Source: Ornithinibacillus gellani (GTDB lineage: Bacteria; Bacillota; Bacilli; Bacillales; Amphibacillaceae). From it: DNA of 64,000 nt. Shown piece by piece: positions 40,704 through 52,782 of this stretch. Within the stretch, counting starts at the first letter, position 1. Every line of letters starts with the position of its first letter. The notes below the pieces were generated by a model. That model saw only the letters and a list, made by a program, of their open reading frames with translations. It searched no databases and was not told where the DNA came from. The position numbers and the translations under genes were made by a program. Location of the stretch: positions 62,001 through 126,000 of the forward strand of contig NZ_QTSZ01000047.1 of NCBI RefSeq assembly GCF_003730295.1, in the 5' to 3' direction.

Positions 40704-42146
40704 GTGGAAATCATGCCTTATTTATTAGTCTTTATCATCATATTAAACATCGCATTGGGGTTTTCCATTATCTTTTTGGAACGAAAAGACGCTAGTTCTG
40801 CTTGGGCATGGTTAATGGTCTTGCTCTTTATACCAATTGCTGGATTCTTCTTATATCTTATTTTTGGCAAGCCAATTAGTAAAAGAAAAATTTTTACCTG
40901 GGATACAAAAAGCAGACTTGGGGTGAAAAAAGCAGTTCAAGCACAGCTGCGGGCAATTGAAGATGATCATTTTCCTTTAAAAAATGAAGAACTGATGAAG
41001 TATAAGGATTTATATTATTTGCATCTGCGCAATGATGATGCCATCTTTTCTCAGGATAATAATGTAGAATTATTTACAGATGGTAAGGATAAATTTGACT
41101 CCTTAATTAAGGATTTACAAAAAGCGAAGGACCACATCCATTTGCTGTACTATATTTTACGGCATGATGAATTGGGACAGCGAATTGCAGATGTGCTGAT
41201 CAAAAAGGCCAATGAAGGTGTTGAAGTCCGGGTTCTTTACGACGATATGGGATCACGCAGTCTTAGTAAAAGATATATTCGCCGACTGCGCCAGTCAGGG
41301 GCATTGGTCGAATCCTTTTTTCCACCGAAGATCCCGAAGATTAATTTTAAAATTAACTACCGTAACCACCGTAAACTGGCTATTATTGATGGGGTAGTTG
41401 GTTATATTGGTGGATTTAATATTGGGGATGAATATTTAGGGGCAAGTAAAAAGTTTGGTTATTGGCGTGATACGCATCTGCGCATTGTTGGAGATGCAGT
41501 GAAGCATATGCAAACACGCTTTATTTTGGACTGGAACCAAGCGTCGCGAAATCATATTTTATATGAAGAGCGATATTACGCTGCCAAACCAGCAGGGGAT
41601 GTTGGGGTACAAATTGTTTCTAGCGGGCCGGATTCTGATTGGGAACAGATTAAAAATGGCTACATAAAAATGATTATGTCCGCAAAAGAATATGTGTATA
41701 TTCAAACACCATATTTTATCCCGGATGAAAGCTTACGCGATGCGGTGCGCATTGCTGCATTATCAGGTGTCGATGTAAAAATTATGATTCCGAACAAACC
41801 GGATCATCCATTTGTATATTGGGCAACCTTCTCACATATTGGTGACATGCTGGAGGCTGGGGCAGATGTTTATATTTATCAAAAAGGCTTCATGCATGCC
41901 AAAACCATTGTCATGGATGGAAAAATTGCCTCGGTTGGAACGGCGAATATTGATGTGCGCAGCTTCCGATTAAACTTTGAAGTGAATGCATTTTTATATG
42001 ATGTTGGACTTGCTCAACGATTGGTGGAGGCCTTTGAAAATGATGTGATGCATTCCACACAAATGACGCGGAAATTATATCAACAGCGTTCCTTGCTCAT
42101 TCGTTTCAAGGAGTCTATTTCTCGGTTATTGTCACCAGTATTATAA
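40704..42146 (+). CDS. cls: Cardiolipin synthase
   Basis: Membrane phospholipase-D-family enzyme condensing two phosphatidylglycerols to cardiolipin. GTG 40704 after AGGGGAGAG; an overlapping ATG at 40702 runs into a stop after a few codons. 480 aa: two N-terminal helices (about 4-24 and 33-53), then two HKD motifs, H222-K224-D229 (NHRKLAIID) and H398-K400-D405 (HAKTIVMD). Length and layout match Bacillus ClsA/YwnE enzymes. Probably important for salt tolerance, but that is inference. Confidence 0.92.
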   Translation: MEIMPYLLVFIIILNIALGFSIIFLERKDASSAWAWLMVLLFIPIAGFFLYLIFGKPISKRKIFTWDTKSRLGVKKAVQAQLRAIEDDHFPLKNEELMKYKDLYYLHLRNDDAIFSQDNNVELFTDGKDKFDSLIKDLQKAKDHIHLLYYILRHDELGQRIADVLIKKANEGVEVRVLYDDMGSRSLSKRYIRRLRQSGALVESFFPPKIPKINFKINYRNHRKLAIIDGVVGYIGGFNIGDEYLGASKKFGYWRDTHLRIVGDAVKHMQTRFILDWNQASRNHILYEERYYAAKPAGDVGVQIVSSGPDSDWEQIKNGYIKMIMSAKEYVYIQTPYFIPDESLRDAVRIAALSGVDVKIMIPNKPDHPFVYWATFSHIGDMLEAGADVYIYQKGFMHAKTIVMDGKIASVGTANIDVRSFRLNFEVNAFLYDVGLAQRLVEAFENDVMHSTQMTRKLYQQRSLLIRFKESISRLLSPVL

Positions 42147-42195
42147 TAAAGGGGTATGTACAGCTTGGGTTAAACAACAAGGGAGGATATAAAGG

Positions 42196-42717
42196 ATGGA
42201 AAGAAAAACATGTACCAATTCACTGGCGGTTAAAACATCGCATGTGCTACCGCCAGATACAAATAGTCATGGCACATTATTCGGTGGCGTTCTAATGGCT
42301 CATGTCGATGATGTAGCGGCAATCGCTGCAGAACGTCATGCACGCAAGCCGGTCGTCACTGCCTCAACCGATTCCGTAGACTTTTTGGAGCCGGTGAAGG
42401 AAGGGGACTCGATTTGTGTAGAGGCTTTTGTAACGTGGACGCATCATACGTCGATGGAAGTATTTGTGAAAGCCGTGACAGAAAATCTTCTTACTGGAGA
42501 AAGAAAGGTTTGTACTACTGCATTTCTAACCTTTGTTGCTGTTGACGATGATGGAAGACCTGTCCCGGTCGAAGAAATTTATCCGGAAACAGAACAGGAA
42601 AAAGTGTTGCATGATGGTGCCCCGATCCGTGCGGAACAACGTCGGGAACGTAGAAGACATTCGAAGGAGCTAGCCAAAAACTTTGGAACTGCATATCCTT
42701 GGATTAATCGTACTTGA
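42196..42717 (+). CDS. ykhA: Acyl-CoA thioesterase (YkhA-like hot-dog fold)
   Basis: 173-aa cytosolic acyl-CoA hydrolase. ATG 42196 after GGGAGGATA. A single hot-dog domain (about 10-130) with the family segment LPPDTNSHGTLFGG (Asn/His/Gly region) and MAHVDDVAAIAAERHA helix, then a basic C-terminal extension (EQRRERRRHSKELAK) typical of the YkhA group. Followed by its own terminator. Confidence 0.85.
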   Translation: MERKTCTNSLAVKTSHVLPPDTNSHGTLFGGVLMAHVDDVAAIAAERHARKPVVTASTDSVDFLEPVKEGDSICVEAFVTWTHHTSMEVFVKAVTENLLTGERKVCTTAFLTFVAVDDDGRPVPVEEIYPETEQEKVLHDGAPIRAEQRRERRRHSKELAKNFGTAYPWINRT

Positions 42718-42726
42718 AAAATAAAC

Positions 42727-42767
42727 GCAAGTTGGATGGGAACGATACCATTCAGCTTGCTTTTTTT
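42727..42767 (+). terminator. Terminator of ykhA
   Basis: GCAAGTTGGATGG pairs with ACCATTCAGCTTGC, followed by T7. Confidence 0.82.
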
Positions 42768-42783
42768 ACGATTCCAGTGGCTA

Positions 42784-42812
42784 TTGCAAAATATACAGAA
42801 AACGCTTACAAT
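42784..42812 (+). promoter_or_regulatory. hut promoter overlapped by a cre site
   Basis: TTGCAA (42784-42789), a 17-bp spacer and TACAAT (42807-42812). A cre-like AGAAAACGCTTACA (42797-42810, 13 of 14 matches) covers the spacer and -10, so CcpA binding would block RNA polymerase. CcpA repression of hut is known in B. subtilis; the site here is inferred from sequence. Confidence 0.6.
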
Positions 42813-42848
42813 TAAATATAGTGAGAATCATAAATGTAACGGGGTGCA

Positions 42849-42905
42849 ATGAAGATGAATCATCATCAGTGGCAAAGTGATAACCGTTTTGGAGGCATGG
42901 TATAA
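42849..42905 (+). CDS. Putative hut leader peptide (18 aa, His-His)
   Basis: ATG 42849, 4 bases after a GGGG-containing site, opens 18 codons (MKMNHHQWQSDNRFGGMV); a second in-frame ATG is at 42855. Two consecutive His codons occur at positions 5-6. The stop codon (42903-42905) lies in the loop of the terminator that precedes hutH, so a ribosome finishing the peptide would cover the 5' arm of the stem. Likely a regulatory leader peptide. It is not a HutP protein. Confidence 0.5.
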   Translation: MKMNHHQWQSDNRFGGMV

Positions 42906-42928
42906 AACCATCGCCTCCTTTTTATTTT
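42891..42928 (+). terminator. Attenuator hairpin before hutH
   Basis: GGAGGCATGGT pairs with ACCATCGCCTCC (11 bp with one bulged C), followed by TTTTTATTTT. It lies between the hut promoter and hutH, so hut expression requires read-through. Confidence 0.8.
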
Positions 42929-42968
42929 CTCGCTTTATTCTAGTAAAGCAATGCTCTGGAGGTGCATC

Positions 42969-44495
42969 ATGGTTGTATTAACGGGAAATTCACTAACCTT
43001 TGAAGAGGTTCAGCGGGTTGTATTGGATAAGGAGAAGGTGGAGTTGGCCGAGCGGTCCATCGAAAGGATACAGAAAAATCGGCAAACAGTAGAGGAATTA
43101 ATTGAAACTGGCCGAACAATGTATGGAATTAATACTGGCTTCGGAAAATTTAGTGATGTGATTATTGCGCAGAATGATTTAGAAGAATTGCAGCTTAATT
43201 TAATTTATTCACATGCATGTGGTGTTGGCAAGCCATTTTCAGAGGAAATCAGTCGTGCCATGCTATTGCTTCGTGCCAATGCTCTTTCTCAAGGCTATTC
43301 CGGAGTACGCGTCGCATTGGTGCAGCAATTGATTGATTTTTTAAATGCGGGAATACATCCAGTCATTCCGGAACAGGGATCACTTGGTGCGAGTGGTGAT
43401 TTGGCACCTTTATCCCATTTGGCTTTGGCATTGCTTGGTGAAGGGGAGGTTAACTATCAAGGTATCCGAATGAAAACGGCAGTCGCCTTGGAAAGTGCCC
43501 ATCTCGAACCATTGACATTAAAGGCTAAAGAAGGGCTGGCGCTAATCAATGGTACGCAAGCGATGACGGCAGTTGGTGTGGTAGCTTATCTGGAAATGGA
43601 AAAGCTGCTGTTACAAAGTGAAATGGTAGCAGCGATGACATTAGAAGGATTGGAAGGAATTATCGATGCCTTTGATGTTGATTTACACCGTGTGCGGGGC
43701 CATCAGGAGCAGATAGATGTAGCACAAAGGATTCGACAGCTTTTAAAGGATAGCAAGCTTACGACAAATCAAGGGGAAAAGCGTGTACAGGATGCCTATT
43801 CCTTGCGCTGCATTCCACAAGTGTTAGGAGCGGCTTGGCAGACTGTACATTACGCAAAAGAAAAGCTAACGACTGAAATGAATGCGGTGACAGATAATCC
43901 ACTCATTTTCTCCGAGGAAAACAAGGTGATATCTGGAGGGAATTTTCATGGACAGCCAATTGCGTTTGCGATGGATTTTTTAAAGCTCGGTATTGCGGAA
44001 ATGGCGAATATGTCAGAGCGGCGGATCGAGCGACTTGTTAATCCACAGTTAAATGATCTGCCACCATTTTTAAGCCCGAATCCAGGATTAGAGTCAGGTG
44101 CGATGATTTTACAATATAGTGCAGCATCACTCGTATCGGAAAATAAGACATTGGCACATCCGGCAAGTGTGGACTCCATCCCGTCATCTGCGAATCAAGA
44201 GGACCATGTCAGCATGGGAACGATTGCAGCCAGACACGCTTATCAAATGCTGCAAAATGCAAGACATGTCATAGCGATTGAGTTGATTTGTGCGCTGCAG
44301 GCCGTAGAATATCGTGGTGTGGAGCGAATGGCCGATTTAACACGAGATTTTTATAACCATGCTCGTAAGCTCGTGCCAAGTATTACCGCAGATCGGATTT
44401 TTTCACAGGATATCGCTCGAGCAGTGAACTGGCTGAAGCATGATGAAACAAGTCGTGTTTCCAACGCATGTGACGCAGGGATTTTTCAATCATAA
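42969..44495 (+). CDS. hutH: Histidine ammonia-lyase
   Basis: First step of histidine degradation: L-histidine to urocanate and ammonia. ATG 42969 after GGAGGTG gives 508 aa. The A141-S142-G143 triad ([14 protein letters not shown]) forms the MIO cofactor. The active-site Tyr lies in GINTGFG. First gene of hutHUIG, downstream of an attenuator. hutP, present before hutH in B. subtilis, is absent here. Confidence 0.96.
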   Translation: MVVLTGNSLTFEEVQRVVLDKEKVELAERSIERIQKNRQTVEELIETGRTMYGINTGFGKFSDVIIAQNDLEELQLNLIYSHACGVGKPFSEEISRAMLLLRANALSQGYSGVRVALVQQLIDFLNAGIHPVIPEQGSLGASGDLAPLSHLALALLGEGEVNYQGIRMKTAVALESAHLEPLTLKAKEGLALINGTQAMTAVGVVAYLEMEKLLLQSEMVAAMTLEGLEGIIDAFDVDLHRVRGHQEQIDVAQRIRQLLKDSKLTTNQGEKRVQDAYSLRCIPQVLGAAWQTVHYAKEKLTTEMNAVTDNPLIFSEENKVISGGNFHGQPIAFAMDFLKLGIAEMANMSERRIERLVNPQLNDLPPFLSPNPGLESGAMILQYSAASLVSENKTLAHPASVDSIPSSANQEDHVSMGTIAARHAYQMLQNARHVIAIELICALQAVEYRGVERMADLTRDFYNHARKLVPSITADRIFSQDIARAVNWLKHDETSRVSNACDAGIFQS

Positions 44496-44515
44496 AAAAG
44501 GAAGGTGGAATTGAA

Positions 44516-46168
44516 ATGGATAAAGTGATGGTTAAGGCAAAGAAGGGCATGCAATTAGAATGTAAAGGCTGGGAGCAGGAAGCAGCATTACGGATGTTAT
44601 TTAATAATTTAGATCCGGAAGTGGCTGAGAAGCCAGAGGAGCTTGTCGTATATGGTGGGATTGGGAAGGCGGCTAGAAATTGGGATGCCTTTCACGCTAT
44701 TGTGGAAACATTAAGAAATTTGGAAAATGATGAAACCATGCTCATCCAATCTGGAAAGCCTGTTGGGGTATTTAAGACACATGCGCACGCGCCACGGGTA
44801 TTATTATCCAATTCTGTTTTGGTTCCGAAATGGGCCAATTGGGAGCATTTTCATGAGCTGGACCAAAAAGGATTGATGATGTACGGGCAAATGACAGCTG
44901 GGAGCTGGATTTATATCGGTACGCAGGGGATTTTGCAGGGAACATATGAAACATTCTCTGCATTGGCGAAAAAGCATTACAATGGCTCGTTAAAGGGTAC
45001 GGTTACATTAACGGCTGGTCTGGGCGGTATGGGTGGTGCACAACCGCTAGCCGTGACAATGAATGAGGGAGTAGTGATTGCGGTAGAGGTTGATCGCAGT
45101 CGAATTGAAAAAAGACTACAGACGAAATATTGTGATGTCATGGCAGAATCAGTCGATGAAGCGATTCGACTAGCGAAGGAGGCGAAGGAAGCAGGGGAAG
45201 CACGCTCCATTGCATTACTGGGAAATGCCGCTGAAGTGCATCAGGAATTATTGGAAAAAGATATTGAAATTGATATTGTCACAGATCAAACATCTGCACA
45301 TGACCCATTAAATGGCTATGTGCCTGTTGGTTATTCCGTTGCGGAGGCGGAGGAATTTCGGAAACAGGATCCTGATCGCTATGTGATGGAGGCGAAGCGG
45401 GATATGGCTATCCATGTGCAAGCGATGCTCCGCTTTATGGAAAAGGGTGCAATCGTATTTGACTATGGTAACAATATCCGTCAGGTAGCCAAAGATGAAG
45501 GGGTGGAAAATGCCTTTGATTTTCCAGGTTTTGTTCCAGCATATATTCGCCCGCTTTTCTGTGAAGGAAAAGGGCCATTTCGTTGGGCAGCTTTATCAGG
45601 GGACCCCGAGGATATTTATCGGACTGACCAATTAATTCGTGAATTATTTCCGGAAAATGAAGCATTACTTCGTTGGATTGATATGGCACAGGAACAGGTT
45701 TCTTTTCAAGGTTTGCCATCCAGAATTTGCTGGCTTGGCTACGGTGAGCGGGTGAAAATGGGGCTCGCAATCAATGAATTGGTTCGAAAGGGCGAATTGA
45801 AAGCGCCTATCGTTATCGGGCGTGATCATTTGGATTGTGGGTCTGTTGCTTCACCAAACCGGGAAACAGAAGGAATGAAGGATGGTAGTGATGCGGTTGC
45901 GGACTGGGCAGTTCTGAATGCACTGATCAATACTGCTGCAGGTGGTTCTTGGATTTCATTCCACCATGGTGGTGGCGTTGGAATGGGTTACTCGCTACAT
46001 GCTGGAATGGTTGTCGTTGCAGATGGAACGGAATTGGCAAAAGAACGTTTGGAGCGGGTTTTAACGACAGACCCGGGAATGGGCATCATTCGACATGCAG
46101 ATGCTGGCTATGAAAAAGCGGTAACATTTGCTGATGAACATGATATTACGATCCCAATGAAACGCTAA
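44516..46168 (+). CDS. hutU: Urocanate hydratase
   Basis: Converts urocanate to 4-imidazolone-5-propionate using tightly bound NAD as an electrophile. 550 aa, ATG 44516 after AAGGAAGG. Conserved blocks visible: [25 protein letters not shown], the Gly-rich [10 protein letters not shown] of the NAD domain, and [17 protein letters not shown] near the C-terminus. It follows hutH by 20 bp. Confidence 0.96.
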   Translation: MDKVMVKAKKGMQLECKGWEQEAALRMLFNNLDPEVAEKPEELVVYGGIGKAARNWDAFHAIVETLRNLENDETMLIQSGKPVGVFKTHAHAPRVLLSNSVLVPKWANWEHFHELDQKGLMMYGQMTAGSWIYIGTQGILQGTYETFSALAKKHYNGSLKGTVTLTAGLGGMGGAQPLAVTMNEGVVIAVEVDRSRIEKRLQTKYCDVMAESVDEAIRLAKEAKEAGEARSIALLGNAAEVHQELLEKDIEIDIVTDQTSAHDPLNGYVPVGYSVAEAEEFRKQDPDRYVMEAKRDMAIHVQAMLRFMEKGAIVFDYGNNIRQVAKDEGVENAFDFPGFVPAYIRPLFCEGKGPFRWAALSGDPEDIYRTDQLIRELFPENEALLRWIDMAQEQVSFQGLPSRICWLGYGERVKMGLAINELVRKGELKAPIVIGRDHLDCGSVASPNRETEGMKDGSDAVADWAVLNALINTAAGGSWISFHHGGGVGMGYSLHAGMVVVADGTELAKERLERVLTTDPGMGIIRHADAGYEKAVTFADEHDITIPMKR

Positions 46169-46187
46169 AGCTTAATTGGGGAAATGA

Positions 46188-48406
<2,219 letters not shown>

Positions 48407-48413
48407 TGATAAA

Positions 48414-48442
48414 AAGGGCTGCTCCAATCTGTGGAACAGCCC
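48414..48442 (+). terminator. Stem-loop after hutG
   Basis: GGGCTGCTCCA pairs with TGGAACAGCCC; no T-run follows, so termination may be weak. Confidence 0.5.
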
Positions 48443-48508
48443 ATTCGCTCACGCGGAAATAAAAGCTCAAATGACTTGCTGACATGTGACGATTCCTTCC
48501 GTGCGGCT

Positions 48509-48838
48509 TTACGCTTCGTTTTCAACTGTTTCGTCTCGTTCAACCCAGTCCTCTGCCCAATGTTCGATTTCTCGAATAACGGGCGCAAGTGCCTTACCTT
48601 TCTCTGATAAGGAATATTCAATCCGTACTGGGAATTCGGAATAAATATTACGAATGACAATGTCTTCTTTTTCCAGCATTTTTAGTCGATCAGATAATAA
48701 ACGGCCACTTATCGGCAACATGGATTCCATTTCGGAAAATCTTTTTTCACCTTTAAGCAATTCCGAAAGAATCAGGCCGACCCAGCGCTTGCTTAACAGC
48801 TGCATGGCATGCTCAAATTTGGGACATAGCTTTTCCAT
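48509..48838 (-). CDS. HxlR-family transcriptional regulator
   Basis: 109-aa winged-helix regulator. ATG 48838 follows GAGGTGA; a longer version from 48865 would add a tail without a site. CPKFEHAMQLLSKRWVGLIL at the N-terminus (with the conserved Cys), the helix-turn-helix FSEMESMLPISGRLLSDRL and the wing (EYSLSEKGKAL) are typical HxlR. The target is unknown; the divergent neighbour is ampS. Confidence 0.85.
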   Translation of the reverse strand: MEKLCPKFEHAMQLLSKRWVGLILSELLKGEKRFSEMESMLPISGRLLSDRLKMLEKEDIVIRNIYSEFPVRIEYSLSEKGKALAPVIREIEHWAEDWVERDETVENEA

Positions 48839-49021
48839 CCTAATCACCTCACTCGATGATACCAATAGAGGCTTACAAAAAGTAACCTACTACTATCATA
48901 GCATAGGTCATTAGATGTGTAAATGGTAGCGTTCCCTTATGACGCATATGTGATTATAGTTGGTATTATTTTAAATTTGTGAAATAATAACGGTAGTCGA
49001 AATAATTCTATGGAGGTATAG

Positions 49022-50269
49022 ATGATGGTTACAGAACAAACGATGGAAAAATACGCTGAACTGGCACTTCGTACAGGAGTTAATTTACAGAAGGGTCAGG
49101 CGTTGATGATTAATGCACCGATTGAGGGAGCAGATTTTACAAAAATCGTAGTGAGAAAAGCCTATGAGCATGGTGCGAAGGATGTACATATTAATTGGGT
49201 AGATGATGAACTAACCTTGCTGCATTACGAAAATGCACCAGATGAAGTGATTGCTACGTATCCAGAGTGGAAGGTGAAATTGCATAATATGTATGCAGAG
49301 GATGGAGCAGCCGTATTATCCATTCGTTCTACCAATCCGGATTTATTGAAGGACATTGATCCGTCCCGAGTAGCAAAAGCAAATAAAGCCGCTGCAGAAG
49401 CAATGACAACCTTCCGCAAATATACGATGAACGACAAAATTACTTGGTCAATTATTTCCATTCCAACAGGGGATTGGGCACAGAAAATCTTCCCGGGTAA
49501 GTCAAAGGAAGATGCAATAGAAGCGCTTTGGGATGCTATTGTTAAAATCGTCCGTGTAGATCAGGACGATCCTGTTGCCGCGTGGGATAAGCATAATGAA
49601 GGCTTGCGTATTGCACGTGAAGTGTTGAATGAGAAAAATTATAAAAAACTCATTTTCAAAGCTCCAGGAACAAATTTAGAAATGGAACTCCCAGAAGGTC
49701 ATATTTGGAAGGGTGGCTCTGCTGAATCGGAGAAAGGCATTGTTTTTAACCCTAATATGCCTACGGAAGAAGTTTTTAGTGTACCACATAAATATGGTGT
49801 GAACGGTACAGTTGCGAGCACGAAGCCATTGAATTATGGTGGCAGTCTGATTGATCATTTCAGCCTCACCTTTAAAGATGGTAAAGTCGTTGATTTTAAA
49901 GCGGAAGAAGGCGAGGACACGTTAAAGCATTTGCTGGAAACGGATGAAGGTGCAACTCGTTTAGGTGAGGTTGCATTGGTACCACATGAATCTCCAGTGT
50001 CCCAATCTGGTTTGATTTTTTACAACACGTTATTTGATGAAAATGCATCCTGCCATATTGCGCTAGGAAAAGCATATCCGACGAATCTAGAAGGCGGCTC
50101 TGCAATGAGCAATGAAGAGCTGGATCAACATGGTGTTAATGATAGCTTGACACATGTCGACTTTATGATTGGGTCTGAGAAGCTTGATATCGATGGTGTT
50201 CACGCAGATGGCACTACTGAGCCGGTATTCCGTAATGGAACATGGGCATTAGACATGTCCGGTAAATAA
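49022..50269 (+). CDS. ampS: Aminopeptidase of the M29 family (AmpS)
   Basis: 415-aa cytosolic metalloaminopeptidase, ATG 49022 (next ATG in tandem) after GGAGGTATAG. M29 features: N-terminal domain (residues 1-200), then metal-binding residues in ELPEGHIWKGG, NMPTEEVFSVPHKYGVNG (Glu/His) and HVDFMIGSEKLDIDG at the C-terminus. Probably finishes hydrolysis of imported peptides, which fits the three peptide importers. Confidence 0.9.
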   Translation: MMVTEQTMEKYAELALRTGVNLQKGQALMINAPIEGADFTKIVVRKAYEHGAKDVHINWVDDELTLLHYENAPDEVIATYPEWKVKLHNMYAEDGAAVLSIRSTNPDLLKDIDPSRVAKANKAAAEAMTTFRKYTMNDKITWSIISIPTGDWAQKIFPGKSKEDAIEALWDAIVKIVRVDQDDPVAAWDKHNEGLRIAREVLNEKNYKKLIFKAPGTNLEMELPEGHIWKGGSAESEKGIVFNPNMPTEEVFSVPHKYGVNGTVASTKPLNYGGSLIDHFSLTFKDGKVVDFKAEEGEDTLKHLLETDEGATRLGEVALVPHESPVSQSGLIFYNTLFDENASCHIALGKAYPTNLEGGSAMSNEELDQHGVNDSLTHVDFMIGSEKLDIDGVHADGTTEPVFRNGTWALDMSGK

Positions 50270-50279
50270 GAGATAGAAT

Positions 50280-50315
50280 AAAAGCGACAAACCTTTGTGG
50301 GATGTCGCTTTTGTT
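50280..50315. terminator. Bidirectional terminator between ampS and recQ
   Basis: AAAAGCGACA and TGTCGCTTTT form a 10-bp stem with A/T-rich flanks suitable for both convergent genes. Confidence 0.8.
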
Positions 50316-50324
50316 CTGCATTGT

Positions 50325-52475
50325 TTAATTAAATAATTCATGTTTTACGAGTACGGCTTTGATTAACGTATATGAATAGTCCTCAGGCAACAGTTCTCGC
50401 AATGGCTTTAAACCTGGTTCTTCCACCTTTTCGTACGCAGCTAACACAGCTGCTTCCTCCGTAGGGGAGAAAAATATCTCCCATGCAAGTGGATGCCCTT
50501 GTTGCGCGGCTTTAAATAAATGATTTTCAATCGTTTGTGGAGATAATGCTCGCATGGCCGCGATATCCTTCAGCGATTTCCCTGACTGAAACATTTGATA
50601 CGTAACCATATGACTAGGCCTATCATCCGCTGTATGCTTTGGCTTCGGAGCAGCAGGTGCGCCTGTGGAAATCTTCACCTTCGTTTTCACTTCTGGATGT
50701 GCTTCTCTCCAGGATCGAATAACCTCTAAGAAGGCTTCCCCATACTGCTCATATTTTTTCTCACCAATTCCTTTGATGTCCAACATTTCTGCTTTAGACG
50801 TTGGAAAGTAACGGCTCAGCTCTTTCAAGGTCATATCTGAGAATAGAACATATGGTGGAACTTGGTGTTCATCCGCCATGCTTTTTCGTAATGTACGCAG
50901 CTGTGTAAATAGACTTTCCTCATAATCTATTTCTCCTTGCACCGGGATTGGCGCTGTATGCATCAGTACTTTACGCTTCCCCGTCAATACATCGACGGAA
51001 TGCTGATTCAATTTTAAAGTAGGAAACTTTCCTTCTTCCGTTGCAAGCAGCTGTTCGGCAATCATAAACTGAATCCATTCGGTTAGTTCACGCTCCGTAT
51101 AGGCTGAAAGGATGCCATAGGTAGACAGAGAATCCAGCCGGAAGTCACGAATTTTTTTATCCTTTGACCCACGGAGTACCTTAGCGGTCATTCCAACGCC
51201 GAATTTTTCGCCCATTCGTTTCACACAGGATAGAATCATTTGCGCTTCCTCTGTCATATCTGTCGTTTCCTGCCGTTCCAAGCAATTGCTGCAGCGCCCG
51301 CAGCTGCCTTCAGAAGCTTCCCCCTGAAAGTAATCCAATATAAAGGCGGTTAAACAGCTATGCGTATGGCAGTAATTGACCATCGCCTGCAGCTTCCGAT
51401 ATTCTTTTTGCTTTGCAGATTCATCCATTTGTGACTGCTCAATCAGGAATTTCTGCAGCTGTACATCCTGCGGGGAGAATAATAAAATACAATCACTTGG
51501 CTCCCCATCACGGCCTGCTCTGCCTGCTTCCTGGTAATAGGATTCGATATTCATTGGCATTGCATAATGAATGACATAACGTACATTCGATTTATCGATT
51601 CCCATACCAAATGCATTGGTAGCAATCATGATTTGTTTTTCATCATGGATGAAGGCGGATTGGGCTTCTTTTCTTTCCTGCTCGGATAAACCCGCATGAT
51701 ATTTTGCCACCTGTAGGCCGCGATTTGCTAATTGTTCATATAGACTATCCACTTGTTTTCTTGTTGCTGTGTAGATAATGCCGGATTCCTCATGATGCTC
51801 CTGCAAAAAGGAACGCAAATAGGCTTGTTTATCTCTCCCTTTGACAAGATGAAAGGATAGATTGCTTCTTTCAAAGCCAGTGTGAACAACATGCTGGTTA
51901 GCAATGTGCAGCATGTCTTGAATATCCGCAATGACTTCCTCTGTCGCGGTAGCGGTCAAGGCCATAAATACGGGTATATTGCTGAATTGTTTTAACTGTG
52001 GCACGATGCTTCGGTAGCTGGGTCTAAAATCATGTCCCCATTGCGAAATACAATGTGCCTCATCGAAAGCGACAAGGGAAATCGGAATCCGCCTTACCAC
52101 ATTGGAAAAAGTAGTAGAGTCAAAACGTTCTGGTGCGACATAGACAAATTTATATTGGTTTGCAGCCATTTGTTGCAGTCGACTTTGCTGCTCTTCTGGA
52201 GAAAGCGAGCTATTGATGAAGGTTGCCGGAATCCCTAGAGCAAGGAGTGCATCAACCTGATCCTTCATTAATGAAATAAGGGGTGAAATAATAATTGCCG
52301 TTCCATCCAGGGAAAGTCCCGGGATTTGATAGCATAATGACTTTCCGCCACCTGTTGGCATCACGGCTAATGTTGGCTGTTTATGTATAACTTGATGAAT
52401 AACCTCGCGTTGACCGGGACGGAAGGTTTCATAACCAAAGTAGGTTTGTAGGATTTTTTCTTGTTCCGCGATCAT
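50325..52475 (-). CDS. recQ: ATP-dependent DNA helicase RecQ
   Basis: 3'-5' DNA helicase. ATG 52475 after GAGGGAGAA gives 716 aa; a longer ORF reaching 52520 would read through the ribosome-binding site into a repeat element and is rejected. Walker A TGGGKS (41-46), DEAH 138-141, helicase C domain with AFGMGIDKSNVR and QEAGRAGRDG, zinc cysteines (CLTAF to CGRCSNC), an RQC domain, an HRDC domain (about 510-590) and a C-terminal helix-turn-helix region (HTH_40-like, about 620-716), as in RecQ1-type Firmicutes proteins. Confidence 0.94.
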   Translation of the reverse strand: MIAEQEKILQTYFGYETFRPGQREVIHQVIHKQPTLAVMPTGGGKSLCYQIPGLSLDGTAIIISPLISLMKDQVDALLALGIPATFINSSLSPEEQQSRLQQMAANQYKFVYVAPERFDSTTFSNVVRRIPISLVAFDEAHCISQWGHDFRPSYRSIVPQLKQFSNIPVFMALTATATEEVIADIQDMLHIANQHVVHTGFERSNLSFHLVKGRDKQAYLRSFLQEHHEESGIIYTATRKQVDSLYEQLANRGLQVAKYHAGLSEQERKEAQSAFIHDEKQIMIATNAFGMGIDKSNVRYVIHYAMPMNIESYYQEAGRAGRDGEPSDCILLFSPQDVQLQKFLIEQSQMDESAKQKEYRKLQAMVNYCHTHSCLTAFILDYFQGEASEGSCGRCSNCLERQETTDMTEEAQMILSCVKRMGEKFGVGMTAKVLRGSKDKKIRDFRLDSLSTYGILSAYTERELTEWIQFMIAEQLLATEEGKFPTLKLNQHSVDVLTGKRKVLMHTAPIPVQGEIDYEESLFTQLRTLRKSMADEHQVPPYVLFSDMTLKELSRYFPTSKAEMLDIKGIGEKKYEQYGEAFLEVIRSWREAHPEVKTKVKISTGAPAAPKPKHTADDRPSHMVTYQMFQSGKSLKDIAAMRALSPQTIENHLFKAAQQGHPLAWEIFFSPTEEAAVLAAYEKVEEPGLKPLRELLPEDYSYTLIKAVLVKHELFN

Positions 52476-52502
52476 ATTCTCCCTCCTCGTTATCCATCCT
52501 AC

Positions 52503-52562
52503 CATAAAGTGAAACTTCAATCAGCAGGGATTTTCCTTCCCTTCCACTGATTGTTAGTTGAA
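52503..52562 (-). repeat. Half copy of the bcr1-like two-hairpin repeat
   Basis: On the minus strand this contains CAACTAACAATCAGTGG, a degenerate hairpin, then CTGATTGAAGTTTCACTTTA. It corresponds to the 3' half of the elements at 57193, 57349 and 60440. It ends 28 bp before the recQ start. The rest of 52563-52782 contains a small stem-loop (GGCTG/CAGCC near 52743-52766, possibly the brnQ terminator) and a short ORF I do not trust. Confidence 0.75.
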
Positions 52563-52782
52563 TGGATTGAGGTGCTAGCGTCCGTAAACGCTAGTCCAAA
52601 GTTTATTGTATGACTAATGTTTTGATGTGTGAGTTTTACGGACGGATACACTGGGATAAATACAGACAGAATGGCACGCTCATCAATGGGACACTACTTC
52701 GATGGCGAGGAAGATGTGCGGGGCACCTTTGTGACAAATAAGGCTGATCCCTTGATAGGACCAGCCGATATGAAACGTTCTG

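Noticed and set aside
42813-42968. HutP-binding leader
   Set aside because: No regularly spaced UAG/NAG triplets of the B. subtilis type were found and hutP is not adjacent; a leader-peptide mechanism fits better.
50325-52520. Longer recQ starting at 52520
   Set aside because: The extra 15 codons would cover the GAGGGAGAA ribosome-binding site and run into the repeat element; ATG 52475 is correct.
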